Position numbers and translations under genes: made by a program. 64,000 nt of DNA, taken from positions 11,028,157 to 11,092,156 of the forward strand of contig CM034537.1 of assembly GCA_020002185.1 (NCBI GenBank), written 5' to 3'. The notes below the pieces were generated by a model, which saw only the letters and a list, made by a program, of their open reading frames with translations, was not told the origin of the DNA and did no database searches. This stretch comes from Paraescarpia echinospica (Eukaryota > Annelida > Polychaeta > Sabellida > Siboglinidae). Positions 12,714-25,409 of this stretch are shown here, one piece after another (position 1 is the stretch's first letter; each line of letters starts with the position of its first letter).

Positions 12714-13340
12714 CTAAAAATTCATTGAAAAATATAGACACGATTCACTAATCATGCATGATTATTATCGATTAATGTAGGGGAATATTCAAAATGTCAA
12801 CTGTTTTACAACATAATTCTCACGTACCAGAAACACACAATAAAATGATATCCAATGTGTAGCCAAATATATAATTTTATTGTGCATAAGGATGTATGTA
12901 TACATATTTAGTTAGTAACAATGTATCATCTAAACAAAGTACTATTTAAAAAATAATCAATGTTAATTATAGATATGCCAACAACAATTCAAGGTCACTG
13001 AAAACTTAACTTATAAATCCATCTACAGCTGTATTATGGCCTAAGAATAAGATTATTTCTACTGCTCAAAACTGTGCCTGTTATTATAATAAAACTAAAT
13101 AACATAAAATCTAACATTTTAGTTAAAAATATGATGCCAAGTTTGCTGCAATATTAACATTGTCCAAGCTGGCATTCTTTGTTTTCAAATAAAATAAACA
13201 GTACTTGAGAGCATTCGAGATTCTGCCTCCAGTAAATCAGCCATCAACGGAGGTCTCCAAGACAACCATGAATAGGGACTCCACCAGGAGAGACTGCAAA
13301 CAGATCATTGCAAGTCAGATAATGGCAGACACATCTAGTG
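12714..13340. other. AT-rich stretch upstream of the first recovered ABHD4-like exon
   Basis: Presumed intron 1 of the hydrolase gene. I searched by eye for the missing N-terminal exon here and up to about 18.6 kb without success. Confidence 0.4.
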
Positions 13341-16015
13341 GTATTTAATACAGATTGAAAGAGACATATGTGTCAGCTATACTACATGTTCTTGTACAGG
13401 AACAAGCATTCATGTGTGCTAAGTTGAAATCACAATTTATACCTTCATTCCCACTACACACCCACTGAGTCTCGGAGTCTCCATCTGTTGTGACTTTGCT
13501 TCCCAAGTATGCATATTCTTTGACCTCTTCCAAGGCATCACCGTTGATGGTAGTAATTGGATTATCTGTCTTGTGGTTGCTCCTCATCAATTTGGTTTTC
13601 GATGTGTTGAGCTTTAGCCCGATCTGTGGTGCTGGATCCGTAATTTTCTCCATCTTTTTTTGCATGTCCTTGTGTCTGCTGGACAACAGTCCTATATCAT
13701 CTGCATAGTCCAAGTCTTCCAGACTTTAGGTAAGTGTTCATCTGATGCCCCAGTTTCCCTCTTTGGTGATTTCCGTCATCAGCCAGTCAATGGCAAGGAT
13801 GAACAGAAAGGGAGAAAGAATACATCCCTGCTTCACACCAGATTTGATGCTGAAGCTGTCTTTCAGGTGGTTGTCACAAGCCACTTGAAACCGCACGTCT
13901 CTATACAGTATCTTGATAACATTAACCATCTTCTGGGGGATCCAGTAATGATGAAGTATCTTCCACAAGGATTTTCTGTGGAGGGAGTCAAAAGCCTTTT
14001 CGAAGTCAATGAATGCAACACTGTTGGTACTGTTCCATTCAGCGCTTTGTTCTAAGATTTGCCTTAATCAAGTTAATGTGAATATGTGATCTATGCAAGA
14101 CTTGCCTCTTCTGAAACTGGATTGTTCTTGTCGAAGAATGATGTCAATAGCTGCTGATTTTCTCTTCAGTATAATGCGACTGAAAATCTTGCATGATAGT
14201 AAGGTGATACCACGCCAGTTTATTGCAGTTTCCCAAATCGCCTTTCTTTGGTAGTTTGATGATAGTGCCCATCTTCCATTCGTTTGATGGGTCTTCTTCA
14301 TCCCAAATCTTCTGGAAGATCTGACAAACGATACTCGGTGTTTTCTCTTCCTCTGCTGTTAACATTTCTGGACAAATCCTGTCATTTCCTGGTGCTTTTC
14401 CATTCTTCTGAGCTTTAATGGCTTCTCGGACTTCTGCTTCGGTGATCCAGTTGAGGTTGACAGCGAGGTCCTCCTCTGCCTCAGGAATGTCAGCAATGAT
14501 GGGTGGGTCTGGACGGTTCAGAATTGTTGAAAAGTGTTCCTTCCACCTCCTCTTTCTCAACTATGATGATCTTTCAATCTGTGGCTTTCAGTAGGAGGTT
14601 TTGGTTGGGTTCTGTATCCCCTTTCAGCTTCTTCGTCATTTTGTAAAGTGACTTCACGTCTTGTCTGCATGCTGATTCTTCTGCCTCCATGGCCAGACTC
14701 TCTATGTATGTGCGTTTATCGACTCTGGCACTCTTTTTTACTTCTTTGTCTTTCTGAGAAAATTCCTTGGAGAGTCGTTCGTTAAGTCTTGGTGATTGTG
14801 TAGTGAGTAGTCGCTTCTTTATTTAATTTCTTTTGCCTAGTTTGTTCCAGGTTGATGTGGAGATCCATTGCTCTTTTTTGATCTTCTGTATCCTACCACT
14901 GTTTTCCCTGCTTGCTCCATAGCTTTGTTGAACTTGTGTATTGTCATCTGTGTTTCCTCCTGCAGAATACTAAAACTGTTCTTCAGAGCAATTATGAACT
15001 GTTGCTTTGTTTCTGGTTTCCGTAGCTTGTCTGTATCAAAGTGCTGTTGCTTCTTTTTTTCAGTCTCGGCCTTCCTCAGTTTCACGGCGAGTTTTCCCAC
15101 CAACAGGCTATGGTCGCTGACAGCATCTGCTAATCTTATTGTTCTGACATCTTGTAGTGAGCCCCTCCATTTCCCGTTTATCAGGATGTGGTCTATTTGG
15201 TTCTCAGTCTGGCCATCTGGAGATCTCCATGTCAGCTTGTGAATTGTCTTGTTGGAAAAGCGTTCCTCCGACCACACGGTCATTTTCTCCACATATATCA
15301 CACATTCTGCTGTCATTTTCATTCATCCTGCCTGTTCCATGTTTGCCCATGATCCTCTCACTGTCTGTGTTATAGCTCCCCACATGTGCATTAAGTCCCG
15401 AAGAACCACTAGTACATCATGTTGGGGGATGACTTCATAAGTTGACTGAAGACTGTCATAGAAGGTGTCTTTGTCTTCATCCTCTGCTTCTTCTGTTCGC
15501 GTATAGCAAATTACCACTGAAAGTGAAAGTTTGATAAATCTGGAGTTCTAGCATAAAGAAGTCTCTCACTGATTGGTTTCCATTCAAGAAGACTGTTGTT
15601 GTGCTTCCTCTGGATGATCAGGGCCAGTCCCTGTTTATGTCGGTTGTCTTCTCTACCTGACCATATTATGGTGTCTCCTGTAGTCAGTACTCCATTCGTT
15701 GCTCCAGTCCATCTGGCCTCTGTGATGGCTAGAAGGCTGATCTTGTATTGATGCATTACATGGAGAACTTGCGCCAATCTTCCTGTCTGGTACCGCGTTC
15801 TCACATTCCAGCATCCAATGTTAATCATTGACTTTGGTGTTAGTATTTGGCCACCATCCGTCATTGAACCAGTGCCCTGGTTTGTTTTGTGTCTACCCTG
15901 GGTGCACTGTTCTCTCTTGTTTCAGTTTCCGTAGCTAGTCTGTTTTTACAGGTTGGGGTTGCTAGCCCCTTGCCCAACCCTCCTTCTTTACCCAGTGTTG
16001 GGACAGGCAGGAAGT
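13341..16015 (-). mobile_element. Decayed APE-type LINE (endonuclease plus reverse transcriptase)
   Basis: Read on the minus strand from about 16015 down. A linker (KGLATPTCKN, about 15960) is followed by an apurinic endonuclease (GCWNVRTRYQTGRLAQ, TEARWTG, IWSGRED; 15864-15511, ending with the LLEWKPISERLL region), the endonuclease C-end (NQIDHILINGKW, SDHSLLVGKL; 15322-14837), and reverse transcriptase blocks: GKAPGNDRICPEML (about 14400), KLPKKGDLGNCN, WRGITLLS (14230), GVKQGCILSPFLF (13830) and the catalytic DYADDIGLLSS (13710). Several frameshifts and stops break the frame, so the copy is dead. The exact clade was not settled; it matches the family often mis-annotated as craniofacial development protein 2-like. 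Confidence 0.85.
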
Positions 16016-16241
16016 TCTCATAGAGAGTATCCATGCATCTACATGTTCACTTAAAACATCATGGAATAATAAGCTCTTCAAGACTTTACATTTACAGGTT
16101 AACATCCTCCAACCAACTTCCTTGATTTAACATTTAGGAACACGGTAAAGGCCTTTACAAGAGAAAGAAATCAAACATTTGTTCTTGATTACATGCATTT
16201 GTTTGTTGACATGTTGCTATTGTAATGTCAACCCTGGTGTT

Positions 16242-17059
16242 CAGGGTTGGGGCCGAAGTACTCGTTACTCGTACTCGAGTACTGATTTTCCACGAAGTAC
16301 TCGTTACTCGTACTTTTACTTGTATATATATTAAAGTACTCGTACTCATGACTCATTAAAAATGTGAGTATTTACGAGTACTTTGGGAGTACTCTGGGAA
16401 TACTGTGTATGTATTTTATCATAACATCATGAATTATAATCATCAGTACAAATGTCTCATATTTTGCACTGATGTCATGATATCCTCATTGTATAAGAGC
16501 TCTAGGTTGTCAAGAACACTGTTTACTGACTGGTTCAGATCACTTGAACAAGACTGGGAGATAGGACTGACCATCACATCAATGACCTATACTGGCACTT
16601 GAATGTCAAATAAACCCAAAATGGCTTCAAACAGTCTCCAAACTGTGTAGGCCTGACCAGTTGGTGTTGCCTAATCTAGTTGTACAGTCAGAAACTGGCT
16701 TCCGTTTGAAGATCTGCTACATCTCTTGAAAGGCATAGCTGTTTACAATCACATTGTCAACAGGCTCAAGGCTGCATGAGTGAATGAAATAGGGTTAGGT
16801 GGAATGGGGACCCAGCTGGAATACTCAGGTGTAGGTCAATCCAGTGACTAGGTCAGATTGCCAGTGTACAGACAGAGCAACACCTTTCTTGATCACTATA
16901 ATATGCAAGCAAAGTTATTTGCCAGTATGCTGAGTATGGCATCAATACAAGTACTCGTTACTTGAGTACTCTTTCGGATGAAGTACTTGTTACTCGTACA
17001 TATCACAATACTCGTACTCGTTACTCGAGTACATTAGTCAGGTACTCACTCCAACCCTG
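16242..17059. mobile_element. hAT-type non-autonomous DNA transposon
   Basis: The ends are CAGGGTTGGGG (16242) and CCAACCCTG (to 17059), inverted copies of each other. The flanks are CTGGTGTT (16234-16241) and CTGGCGTT (17060-17067), an 8-bp target duplication with one mismatch, as expected for hAT elements. Both subterminal regions carry clusters of AGTACTCGTTACTCG-like motifs. No transposase frame is present in the 818 bp. Confidence 0.85.
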
Positions 17060-17067
17060 CTGGCGTT

Positions 17068-18260
17068 GTAATTTCTTGAAATAAATGTTACTGGACTTTT
17101 TAAAAATAGTATTTAAGGAAACAGTATGGTGAGGTTGTTGGATAGTTTACTTCTATCTAGATCAATATATTTTAAAACCAAATGATGTAGTAAATATTGA
17201 AATAATTGCTAACTACTGCATAAACAGATTGGGAGAAGCAATTAACTTGATAACACTAACAGCGCGTTAACTTAGCGGATTTTAGACTTTGGTCTCAAGA
17301 CTTTAGTCTAGACATTTAGACTTTGTCTTTGCTCACAACGACTATGGAACTAGAATCAAGCTACTGTGACAAACACCAATATTGCGCGGTGTTCTTGCGG
17401 CGACTTTCTTTTGTTAGCCTACGTTATTATGTATAATCAACGTAAGCACTATGGAGTCGGCAGACAATGAAGCCGTCACTTGGTCAGTCTGGGCTGAGCC
17501 TGAAGTGAAGACTGAAGTGAAGTCAATGACAATGAAGGCGAAAATTCGCCGAAATATCATACAAACCACCTATCCTGTTCGTCCGATCCTGGACCGGTAG
17601 GCATTGCACTGGTAGATTAGCTGCCTGCCACGGTTACATTTACTGCGTGTTTTACTTTCCAACTAGGTAAAACTGGTATAACAGAACTGTCGATGTCCCC
17701 ACAAGACCCCCCGATACTTTTCTAACAACGCTGTCAACACAAAACGGGATTCCCAATATAATGACGTCATCAGTTGTGTCATGGGATAAATAGTTTACCG
17801 TGCGTCGGGTGTCCTGATTGCGTAATAATTGCAATAAAACAATGGGGCGAGTATGAAAACTCATTAATAAAAACAGTTGCACTTACATTATTAAATTGCA
17901 AGTTAGATGCAACACTTGAGCTAAATATTTTCTGTTGATGAAATAATTTTGAAAGAAAATAATGGAGGACACACCAATCAATGTCGTAAAATGTGTATGT
18001 AAATAAACCAAAATATGTATATTATAATATTTATATTTCGACTAATTGAATCAATTCTAAACAAAACCATGTCAACAACAATTGTTTAGCATATTAACTC
18101 CTACACTGTTGAAAATCAAACCATGTATTGTCGCAAATTACCACTCGCATTTAACTAGTCTCCCATTTGCGGTATCAAATTATCAATCTGTCGTCAATGT
18201 AAACTATCATAAGGAGGTCTTCACTTCGTTCTTGTTAATCGGGTTTAAACACACAAAAAC
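17068..18260. other. Non-coding, possible promoter region
   Basis: Contains a short motif cluster of TTTAGACTTTG/AAGACTTTAGTCTAGAC near 17278-17330 and a 49-codon open frame. If the candidate TTLL9 first exon at 18261 is real, this is its upstream region. No TATA box or defined start site could be fixed. Confidence 0.3.
17451..17600 (+). CDS. Small open frame, 49 codons, unknown
   Basis: An ATG-initiated frame encodes a short peptide with an acidic first half (ESADNEAVTWSVWAEPEVK) and a basic second half (KAKIRRNII). No homologue is recalled. It could be an upstream open frame, a transposon remnant, or chance. Confidence 0.15.
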   Translation: MESADNEAVTWSVWAEPEVKTEVKSMTMKAKIRRNIIQTTYPVRPILDR

Positions 18261-18278
18261 ATGTCGAAGAATACAAAG
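18261..18278 (+). CDS. TTLL9: Possible distant first coding exon of TTLL9
   Basis: ATG followed by five codons (MSKNTK) and a donor AAG|GTAACG. Joined in phase to an acceptor at 27527 (TTGGCAG|CCTCC), it would add 12 residues upstream of the ATG at 27546 and give 440 codons, close to vertebrate TTLL9 (about 439). The intron would be 9.2 kb and hold the nested LINE block. Inference only. Confidence 0.35.
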
Positions 18279-19129
18279 GTAACGCCACTGTTTAGAGTGT
18301 TTGGTAGAAGTTAACTTCCTCAGACCAGGGAACTGCTCGCGATGGATTTTGTGGTCATGCATTCAACTCAAGTTCTAGTTCTACTACTACTAAATCAGTA
18401 AATCATAAATGGACCACTCGGTTTAGTTACACAAGCATAATATGCAGTTGTCACCAACAATTTTTTTAATCGTTCAGCAACGTATCACTATTATTAATCA
18501 GAACCACTTATGTCATCAATGGCATGCAAACGAAGCATCAAATAAGTTGTTTTTAGTGAAATACTTACAATATTCTTAAGACGATAATCACTTCACGTGC
18601 CATACATGATACAGAAGCACTTGGGCCTTTGTTTCTGCCTCATCGTGTTCAAAATCATCACTGTGTGACAAATCGCAACGCATTCGCTGTATAAATTCCA
18701 TGGGCTGTTCGTTAACTTTCCTGTGGTGATTAGGGTGAATAATTGCTTACAATTTCACCAGATAAATTTTAATATCACGGTTGTTTACATCACCGTCACC
18801 GATGTGGTGCACTGTAGTCACGTGGTCTGCATTCACTATCAAAATATCTGTCAAAAACCTGCTTGCCTCATTTTAATTTGAGACAAATAACTTTGTTGCA
18901 AGTTTGTAGATGTCCTTTGCTCATTGTGTCCGATATATCTGATTAAAGATGTATTTAATATGAGATCCAGCTATATAATTATAATGAGGCAGAAACTCAG
19001 ATAATGCAGAAACCGAGTAGGTGACTATACTAGTACTAGTTGTTTCCAGCGCTCGGCAACATTCTATTAACTGACTAGTGTGTATTATTGTGGTTACAAT
19101 GTGATGGTTTTATGAGGTCTCATTCAACT
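18279..19129. other. Non-coding stretch with one short unexplained frame
   Basis: No gene recognised on the plus strand. On the minus strand, about 18738-18585, an open frame preceded by an acceptor-like CACCACAG encodes about 50 residues including FIQRMRCDLSHSDDFEHDEA. Its family is not recognised. Confidence 0.3.
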
Positions 19130-19410
19130 AGTCAGCCTTTTACAGAACATTATCGCCAGACCGACCTTTGTGCTGACACTGAGGGTGGTCACTGCCAGGG
19201 TGCTTGTTGTCCTAAGTGGTTCTTTTACGTCCCAAATTGAGACGGGACCGACATTAACGTGATCTCCGAATCACAATGGATACACAATTTTCAATGTTGA
19301 GAGCCAGGTTTTTACACCAAATGTCATGCCTGCCCGGTCCGGGTTTCAAACTCAGAGCACTGGAATATGCCATGTGGATGTGCTAACCAGTACACTAGCT
19401 GCGCTAGACA
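19130..19410 (-). mobile_element. tRNA-derived SINE
   Basis: On the minus strand the 5' end near 19405 resembles a tRNA: an A-box-like CTGGTTAGCAC and a B-box-like GAGTTTGAAACCC. It is followed by a body with GATCACGTTAA, GGTCCCGTC and GACGTAAAAGAACCA, resembling the conserved middle of widespread marine invertebrate SINEs. No intact tRNA fold is expected. Confidence 0.6.
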
Positions 19411-20389
19411 AGTATCGTTATGTGTTCCAAATCCAAGACTAAGACCATGTTCGTCAGTCGTCTAATAACGAATTCAGTGTCAATGATCATCATGTCTCAA
19501 ATAATTATACTCCAAACATCTCACTCTTAGACTAACGCAGGAGTTGTGTTGTGTTATTGGCACATGTGGTATTCTCTAGAAGATTTCAAACAGTGCCTTG
19601 CCAGCACCACAACGTTTAAGAGATTTAGAGTATGACCCGTGTTTTTAACATGCACTTGCACATGATTTTATTAATAGTTCCAACCAGCACTGTACATTCT
19701 GCGCATGGACACACCACAGCATCATCCACGAAATCGTCATTAATGATGGCACTGGATTAACAAATGAAGAACAGGGGTAATCTATACTGGCAGAACCATG
19801 AGTCGGACACGTTAATCAGATCATGCCATTTTTTACAAACATCAGAAGACATTTGTGCAATATTGACTAATATTTTAACTTTGTATCATCATATCAATGT
19901 TTACAGTGTATAACCATATCAATGTTCATCAGTGCTTCAGGTCAAACGGGTGCAAAAGGAACTCAACACCAAACTGAGAGAGGAAAAACAACACTACAAA
20001 GACAAAATGGAGAAACATTTTAATTGCATGAACAATATAACATTATGAGATACAGTGAAGTAGGCCATAAACATGAACTGTTCTAGAAAATCAATACACA
20101 CCACAAATGAACAGGCTTTTGTTGATTAAATTAATGATTTCTACAGACGTTTTTTATATTCAGAACTTTTCCAGTAGATTGTGTTTGTCAGTAATGCTGA
20201 TACAGGATAGATTTGAAATTGATGTAGATGATGTCACTAAAGTCTTCCCACATGTATATAGTAGAAAAGCAACTGGTCCTGATGGCATTTTGACTTTTTT
20301 ATTGAAAACATGCTGATGACCTTGCACCAGCTTGGTGTCTCATATTCCAACTTTCTGTCGATAGCCACATGGTACCAATACTCTGGAAA

Positions 20390-21336
20390 TATTACAATCT
20401 CAGATTCGTCTTTGACACTGATCTATTGATGGCGTCACAAGTAGCGAACGTATGTCGCAACGCCTATTATCACCTGTCACAAATTGCAAAGATACAAGAT
20501 TCTGTTACCCTCAGTGCATATAAGAGTCTGGTCCACGGACTAGTGACATCGCGACTTGACTTATGGTAATGCGATGCTTTTCGGAATAAACGATCGTCAC
20601 CTGCACCGTCTGGAAATGGTTCAGCGATCTGTGGCTTGAATTGTTATGCAGATTCGGCGGGGCGATCGGCAGTTCATGATGACAATACTGCGGAAATTAC
20701 ACTGGTTGCCTGTTAGGAGGCGTATTGAGTTTAAGATACTTGTCCTTGTGCACAGGGCATTATACAATGGTACGCCTGAGTACTTTGCGGCACTATTACA
20801 CCAATATACACCACGCTGTTCCCTATGCTCTGCAAGTGGGTTACTCTTGCAAGTTCCTAGAGTGAACTTAGAACGTTTCGGCCGCCGTGCATTTGCTTGT
20901 GCTGGCCCCACTCTGTGGGACAAACTTCCCATGAACATGCACAACAACGGCAATCTCCCTCAATTTAAGAAACAACTAAAGACATTGTTCTTCTCCACTT
21001 AATGGGTTTTACATGACTGACATTGGACATTAACACATATATTACATATTATCTTATCTATTATCCTTGTAGTATTCATTATTTATTATCATTGTAATAT
21101 TCATGGCATTAGCGGTTTTTATATTTCACACATTTAATATTACTTTTAACGAATGCAGTTTAATTTGTAAATATCTATTTAAAATAATTTACACAGAGGA
21201 ACATTCTACAGTTTTAACATGTTTTATAGCCTATCTTTATTATTATTTTATTATTTACCTGGACTAATTATAATGTTAAGCTATTTAGTATTGTACACAT
21301 CCATGAACGGGGCAAATAAAGTTTTATTATTATATA
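20390..21336 (+). mobile_element. 5'-truncated CR1/L2-like LINE inserted in the Rex1-like LINE
   Basis: Only the end of the reverse-transcriptase protein remains (LRFVFDTDLLM, KSLVHGLVTSRLD, LHWLPVRRRIEFKILVLVHR, PTLWDKLP; stop at 21001), followed by an AT-rich 3' region ending in ATTATTAT. There is no catalytic YADD block, as expected for a 5' truncation. Confidence 0.8.
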
Positions 21337-21917
21337 ACTGTACCAAAGAAAACTTGCCCAAAAGAAAACATTGATTACAGACCTGTTGCACTTACACCAA
21401 TTGTCATGATATGTTTGGAACGAATAGTTGTTCGTAAACTGCAGCTAGACGTTCAGGACTATCTTGACCCATTCCAATTTGTCTACAGGCATGGCAGAGG
21501 AACAGATGACGCTGTCAACACTGTTGTCCATCTAATTTTGAAACACTTAGACAGCCCCAAGGCTTATGCTAGACTATTGTTCATAGACTTTAGCTCGGCG
21601 TTCAGTCTTATCCAATCTCACATTCTGCTCACTAAGCTGAAACAAATGAATGTCAATCCATATATTATCAAGTAGTATCATTCTTTTCTAACAGACAGAG
21701 TGCAGCTTGTTAAGGTAAATCTGACTCTTTCCTAAAGTGTAGTAACAAATACCGGTGCACCCCAAGGTTGTGTCATTTCGCCGATTTTGTACACTCTGTG
21801 TACAAATGACTGTACCAGCAGCAGTACTAACAACTACATAATCAAATTATCAGATGACTCAGCTATTCTTGGTCTGTTACATGTTGACTCTGACATCAGT
21901 ACATTCCTGTCTGAAAT

Positions 21918-24900
21918 TGAAAGCTCTCGTTCGAAGCGACGGTCGCGCCTTGTGGCAGCACCAGTTTTTAAGCACGTGTTGTTTTGTGCATTTCGGAATG
22001 TTGATCATCATCATTTTACTCTCAACGTAAGTCTGGACTATTGTGAACGTTTGTGCATCACAGAAATCTGAACAATTTTATATTATCTGCTTTTACCTGT
22101 CTACAAATTATGAGTTTTAGTCATCTACAGCCGGATGCTTTGTGTTGAACTTGACGCCATGACACTGCGTTACTCAGCAACCATGCTACGTAACATCGGG
22201 AACTGCATTGAAACACTAAGGCCATCTTCAACGAACTGGAACTTATTGCGGTATTGTGGCCAACACAAAATAAAGCAGGCCTGGCGTGCGTAAGGTCCGT
22301 ACTATCAAGTGTGTTGTTTCTGCGCGGCAGGCGTCTGTTTGTAAACAAACAGGCGTGAATGTGGCTAACCTTACTACAATACAGAGGTCGGCGAGGGAAA
22401 CTGAATTGAATGTCCTATTGCTGAATACACGCTCTGTTCTTGGCAAAGCATTCCTCGTCAGCGAACACATCATTGACAAGGCGGCTGATGTTGCCAGTTT
22501 TACAGAAACTTGGTTAAAAGAGGAAGACACTGCTACAGTCATCAACCTGTGTCCTCCACGCTATTCATTTTTCAGAGTTGGAAAAAAAGAAAAGAGAGGT
22601 GGTGGCCTTGGCATTGTACACAAAACCGAACTGCCTTTTGTATCTACGAACACTACCGAATACTCTTCGTTCGAGCATCTAACAGTGCGATGTAAGCATC
22701 TGACAGTGCTTGTAATATACCGTCCACCATTGTCACCTATACCAGTGTTCTTGGACAAATTTGATGATTTGACTGCTAACCTGGCTTCTGCTGCTGGTAG
22801 AGTTGTCATCACGGGATATTTCAATCTGCATGTTGATGTTTGTTCAGCACCTGGGGTCTCCCAGTTCATGGATTTATTACAGATACATGATTTACATCAA
22901 TATGTTCAACTCACGCGGCTGGTCACACTTTGGATCTTGTCATCTCACGGGCAACCGACCCTATCATCAGCAAAGTGTCCATGATCAGCAGCGAAATATC
23001 TGACCACAAATCAGTAACATTCTCTATCGAGCACACAGCCGACAAGAACTACCCCCAGGCTAAACTACAACCCAGAAGAGATCTTTGACATGTTGATTGT
23101 AAAACACTGACCAGTGAATCAATTCCAACTTATCTGGCTTTGATACATCATCCACAGATCCGGATTCCATTCTTGATATATATATACGTGTGCTGTTATT
23201 TCGGCCTTGGAAGAAATTGCTCCGGTAATGCTACGGCGGCCACGCTAGAGAAGAACTCCACCTTGGTACTGCGAGGAATTACATGCAATGCGAAAGTTAC
23301 GTCGCCAAAATGAGAACATTTGGCGTGCATCAGGATTAGACATACACAGACAAATATACGTGAATCATCGTAATGCTGTCAGCGCAAAGATACGGCAAGC
23401 CAAAATTCAGCATTATCAGAGTCTACTCCAAGATGCCGATCAGAATACAGCCTTCGAAGCCATGAACAGCCTGCTAAAGGTGGAATCTTCCAAACTGCCT
23501 GACACTGATTCAAGGGAGAAATTATGCTGCCAGTTTCTGAACTTTTTTAAGAAAACATTGCAAAAATCATGAATGAAATTGATGCCTCGGAAACAAACAT
23601 GAGCAACATCGAAACTGCGACACAGAGAGAGTAGCTGAACATCCTATGACTGAAATGTGTGCTGCAAGTATGTGTGATGTACAGAAAATTATCCAGGATG
23701 CTAAACCCAAGTCATCATGCTTGGACCCTCTACCTACATCGCTACTAAAGAGCACTCTTCCTGCTCATATTCAAATACTGACTCATCTTATCAATATGTC
23801 TTTCGAGTCGGCCACTGTTCCGCGGGAACTCAAGAAGGCTGTCATAACACCGCTGTTAAAAAAACCGACCTTGGATCGAAACATGCTGAAAAATTACCGT
23901 CCAGTTTCAAGTTTGCCATTCGTGTCTAAAGTCTTGGAAAAGGTAGCAGCCAAACGACTTAGTCAACATCTAAGTGACAATGGCCTTCACGAGCAGCTAC
24001 AATCGGCATACAAACCCCGACACAGCACTGAAACTACTTTAATGAGAGTGCAGCATGATATCACCAGTTACATGGCAGACTCCATGGGTGTCCTTCTGGT
24101 TCTCCTGGATTTATCTTCGATACGATCGGTGCTGCTATCCTACTAAAGACTATGCATAGCCACCTGGGAATATCTAGCGTGGCACTTGCATGGTTCGGTT
24201 CGTACATGTCGGATCGTACCCAGCGTCTACGGATTGGGGTGGATGCATCTGAAGAATGCCCTGTGAGATACAGTGTTCCACAGGGCTCGGTGTTGGGTCC
24301 ATTGTTGTACACATGTACACAGCACCAATGCAGGACATACTAATGAGGCACTCTGTGGAATATCATAAATTTGCTGATGATCTTCAGATATACACATCCT
24401 ACTGTCCTCACATATCTGGAGACTTGGAGTGCCCTGTTCAGAGACTTAGTGACTACATCAGTGAGGTCAAATGTTGGATGGTTAAGCATAAACTCAAGCT
24501 AAACGACAATAAGACTGAATTTATGGTGGCCCTCAGTCCCTATCATCTAAAGAAATTTGGACTTCCAGAGTACCTCGTTGTTGGTGGAGTCAACATAAAA
24601 CCTGTTGTCTCTGTCAGGAATTTGGGAGCTCACTTTGACACTCACATGAGCATGAAGCAGCATGTTGATGCTGTTTGCAAGAAGTATAACTACCATCTGA
24701 GATGTATTAGCTCCATCAGGGCCTATATCACGAAGCCTGTCTGCCATTCATTGGTCATTGCGCTGGTTGTTTCAAGCTTAGATTACTGCAACGCTCTGCT
24801 GCTGGACCTAGCCGAATTTCACTTAGCATGTCTCCAGAAGATACACAATAGGGCAGCCAGTCTAGTTGTCCTCACACCTATATCTTCACACATCACACCA

Positions 24901-25409
24901 GTACTGGCACTTCTGCACTGGTTGCCAGTCAGACAACGCATTGTGTTTAAAGTACTTGTGTATATTTACATGGTGCTCCATGGTTTGGCGCCGAAGTACC
25001 TTGCACATCTACTACATCCACGAACTCGCAACCCTCGTCTTCGGCAGCTTCATGACCATCTTCAGCTTGCAGTTCCATGAGCATCAAAATCCATCGCCAA
25101 GCGAGCGTTTGGCATAACTGGTCCGGCCAAATGGAACGAACTGCCACTAACTCTACGAGATGCTCCGTCTGGGTTTTTATTTAAACGTCACCTGAAGACA
25201 TATTTATTTAAACAAACTTATGGTGGACAATAGCAAGACGTTTTAGTGACTCTTGTTAATTTATTAATCTATTTTTTATTTTGTAAATTAATTAATTTAT
25301 AACTAATTTATATATTATTTGAATTGTTTTTATAATGTTTCTATATTGTGAGCGCATTGATTAACTATTAGTTAGAGATCGCGCAGTAAAAGAACCTTTA
25401 TTATTATTA
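21918..25409 (+). mobile_element. Near full-length CR1/L2-like LINE inserted in the Rex1-like LINE
   Basis: The 5' region has no coding. Endonuclease: 22286-22984 (LLLNTRSVLGKA, FTETWLKEED, GGGLGIVHK, VIYRPPLSP, ISDHKSVTF). Reverse transcriptase: 23646-24146 (LDPLPTSLLK, KNYRPVSSLPF, LLDLSS) and 24256-25080 (VPQGSVLGPLL, catalytic FADDLQIY, LKLNDNKTEFM, LHWLPVRQRIVFK). It ends with TTATTATTATTA at about 25409. Several frameshifts make it inactive. Confidence 0.85.
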
